IMG/VR virus record: IMGVR_UViG_3300043436_001758
Location: 1-47,547 of that record
Length of the DNA stretch: 47,547 nt
Source of the DNA: a virus
Direction: 5' to 3' (one strand)
Part shown: positions 47,421 to 47,547 of the stretch, piece after piece
Layout of the letters: each line of letters begins with the position of its first letter
How positions within the stretch are numbered: position 1 is the stretch's first letter
Made by a program: the position numbers and the translations under genes
Notes under the pieces: generated by a model
Databases searched by the model: none
The model's input: only the letters and a program-made list of their open reading frames with translations
What the model was told of the DNA's origin: nothing

Positions 47421-47547
47421 ATGAAAAATATCACAATCACCATAAAGCCTTATTACGATCAATGCTCCGATGGTTGTTGCACAGAATTTGGCGAAACCAT
47501 CTTGGTTGACGGAGTGATGGCGGCATCTGGCCCGTGCGAGCATAACA
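47421..47547 (+). CDS. Hypothetical protein, N-terminal part (gene spans the window join)
   Basis: This is the 5' part of the gene that ends at 129. It starts MKNITITIKPYYDQ and contains the cysteine group CSDGCC. The last 43 bases of the window repeat the first 43, so the full product is about 70 residues. It lies downstream of the exonuclease and small membrane protein genes and upstream of the helicase operon, so the two ends form one transcription block. Confidence 0.7.
   Translation, partial: MKNITITIKPYYDQCSDGCCTEFGETILVDGVMAASGPCEHN
47505..47547. repeat. 43-bp terminal overlap, right copy
   Basis: Identical to positions 1-43; see the left copy. It supports circularity of the assembly. 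Confidence 0.9.

Overview
The window is an apparently complete, circularly assembled genome of a tailed double-stranded DNA phage of about 47.5 kb. The first 43 bases are repeated exactly at the end, and one reading frame runs through the join (47421 to 129). No integrase or lysogeny repressor was recognised, and no DNA polymerase or primase, so the phage probably relies on host replication enzymes. The host cannot be named from sequence alone. Base composition is moderate, many genes start without a Shine-Dalgarno sequence, and the gene content fits an environmental (for example freshwater) bacterial host, but that is inference.

Layout. (1) 47421-5615, rightward: a DnaB-type helicase (298-1542), a possible single-strand-binding-like protein, and many small overlapping early-type genes. 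A leftward HNH endonuclease (1515-2141) with its own promoter is inserted here. (2) 5586-5915: a tRNA-Gln embedded in about 26-bp direct repeats, then a bidirectional terminator. (3) 5923-7084, leftward: five small genes. (4) 7259-7918, rightward: a tiny ORF and a terminase-small-subunit-like gene. (5) 7919-9449: a gene-poor 1.5-kb stretch. Its main content is a roughly 740-nt set of nested complementary segments (8511-9252) that reads as a large structured non-coding RNA, with a tRNA(CAT) on the opposite strand inside it. (6) 9450-33300, rightward: virion genes. These include two glycosyltransferases, a connector-like protein, a 2077-residue internal-type protein, repeat-rich tail/fibre proteins, the probable major capsid protein (25558-26745) and a string of fibre or appendage genes, three of which share one N-terminal module. 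(7) 32760-34210: the lysis cassette (small membrane proteins, a one-piece spanin, a lysozyme-like endolysin). (8) 34323-38652: nucleic-acid genes (RNA ligase, ERF annealing protein, phosphoesterase, a HExxH protein). (9) 38649-44890: portal, scaffold-like protein and terminase large subunit. (10) 44880-47389: a second type of homing endonuclease, a Mom-like DNA-modification protein and a PD-(D/E)XK exonuclease.

How it fits together. Helicase, ERF and the PD-(D/E)XK exonuclease would handle replication and recombination. Portal, scaffold, capsid and the two terminase subunits build and fill the head. The Mom-like protein probably protects the DNA. RNA ligase with two tRNAs suggests defence against, or repair of, tRNA cleavage. 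The most unusual element is the structured RNA region, whose size and phage/tRNA context resemble the GOLLD and ROOL classes of giant phage RNAs. Its membership in either class could not be tested here.
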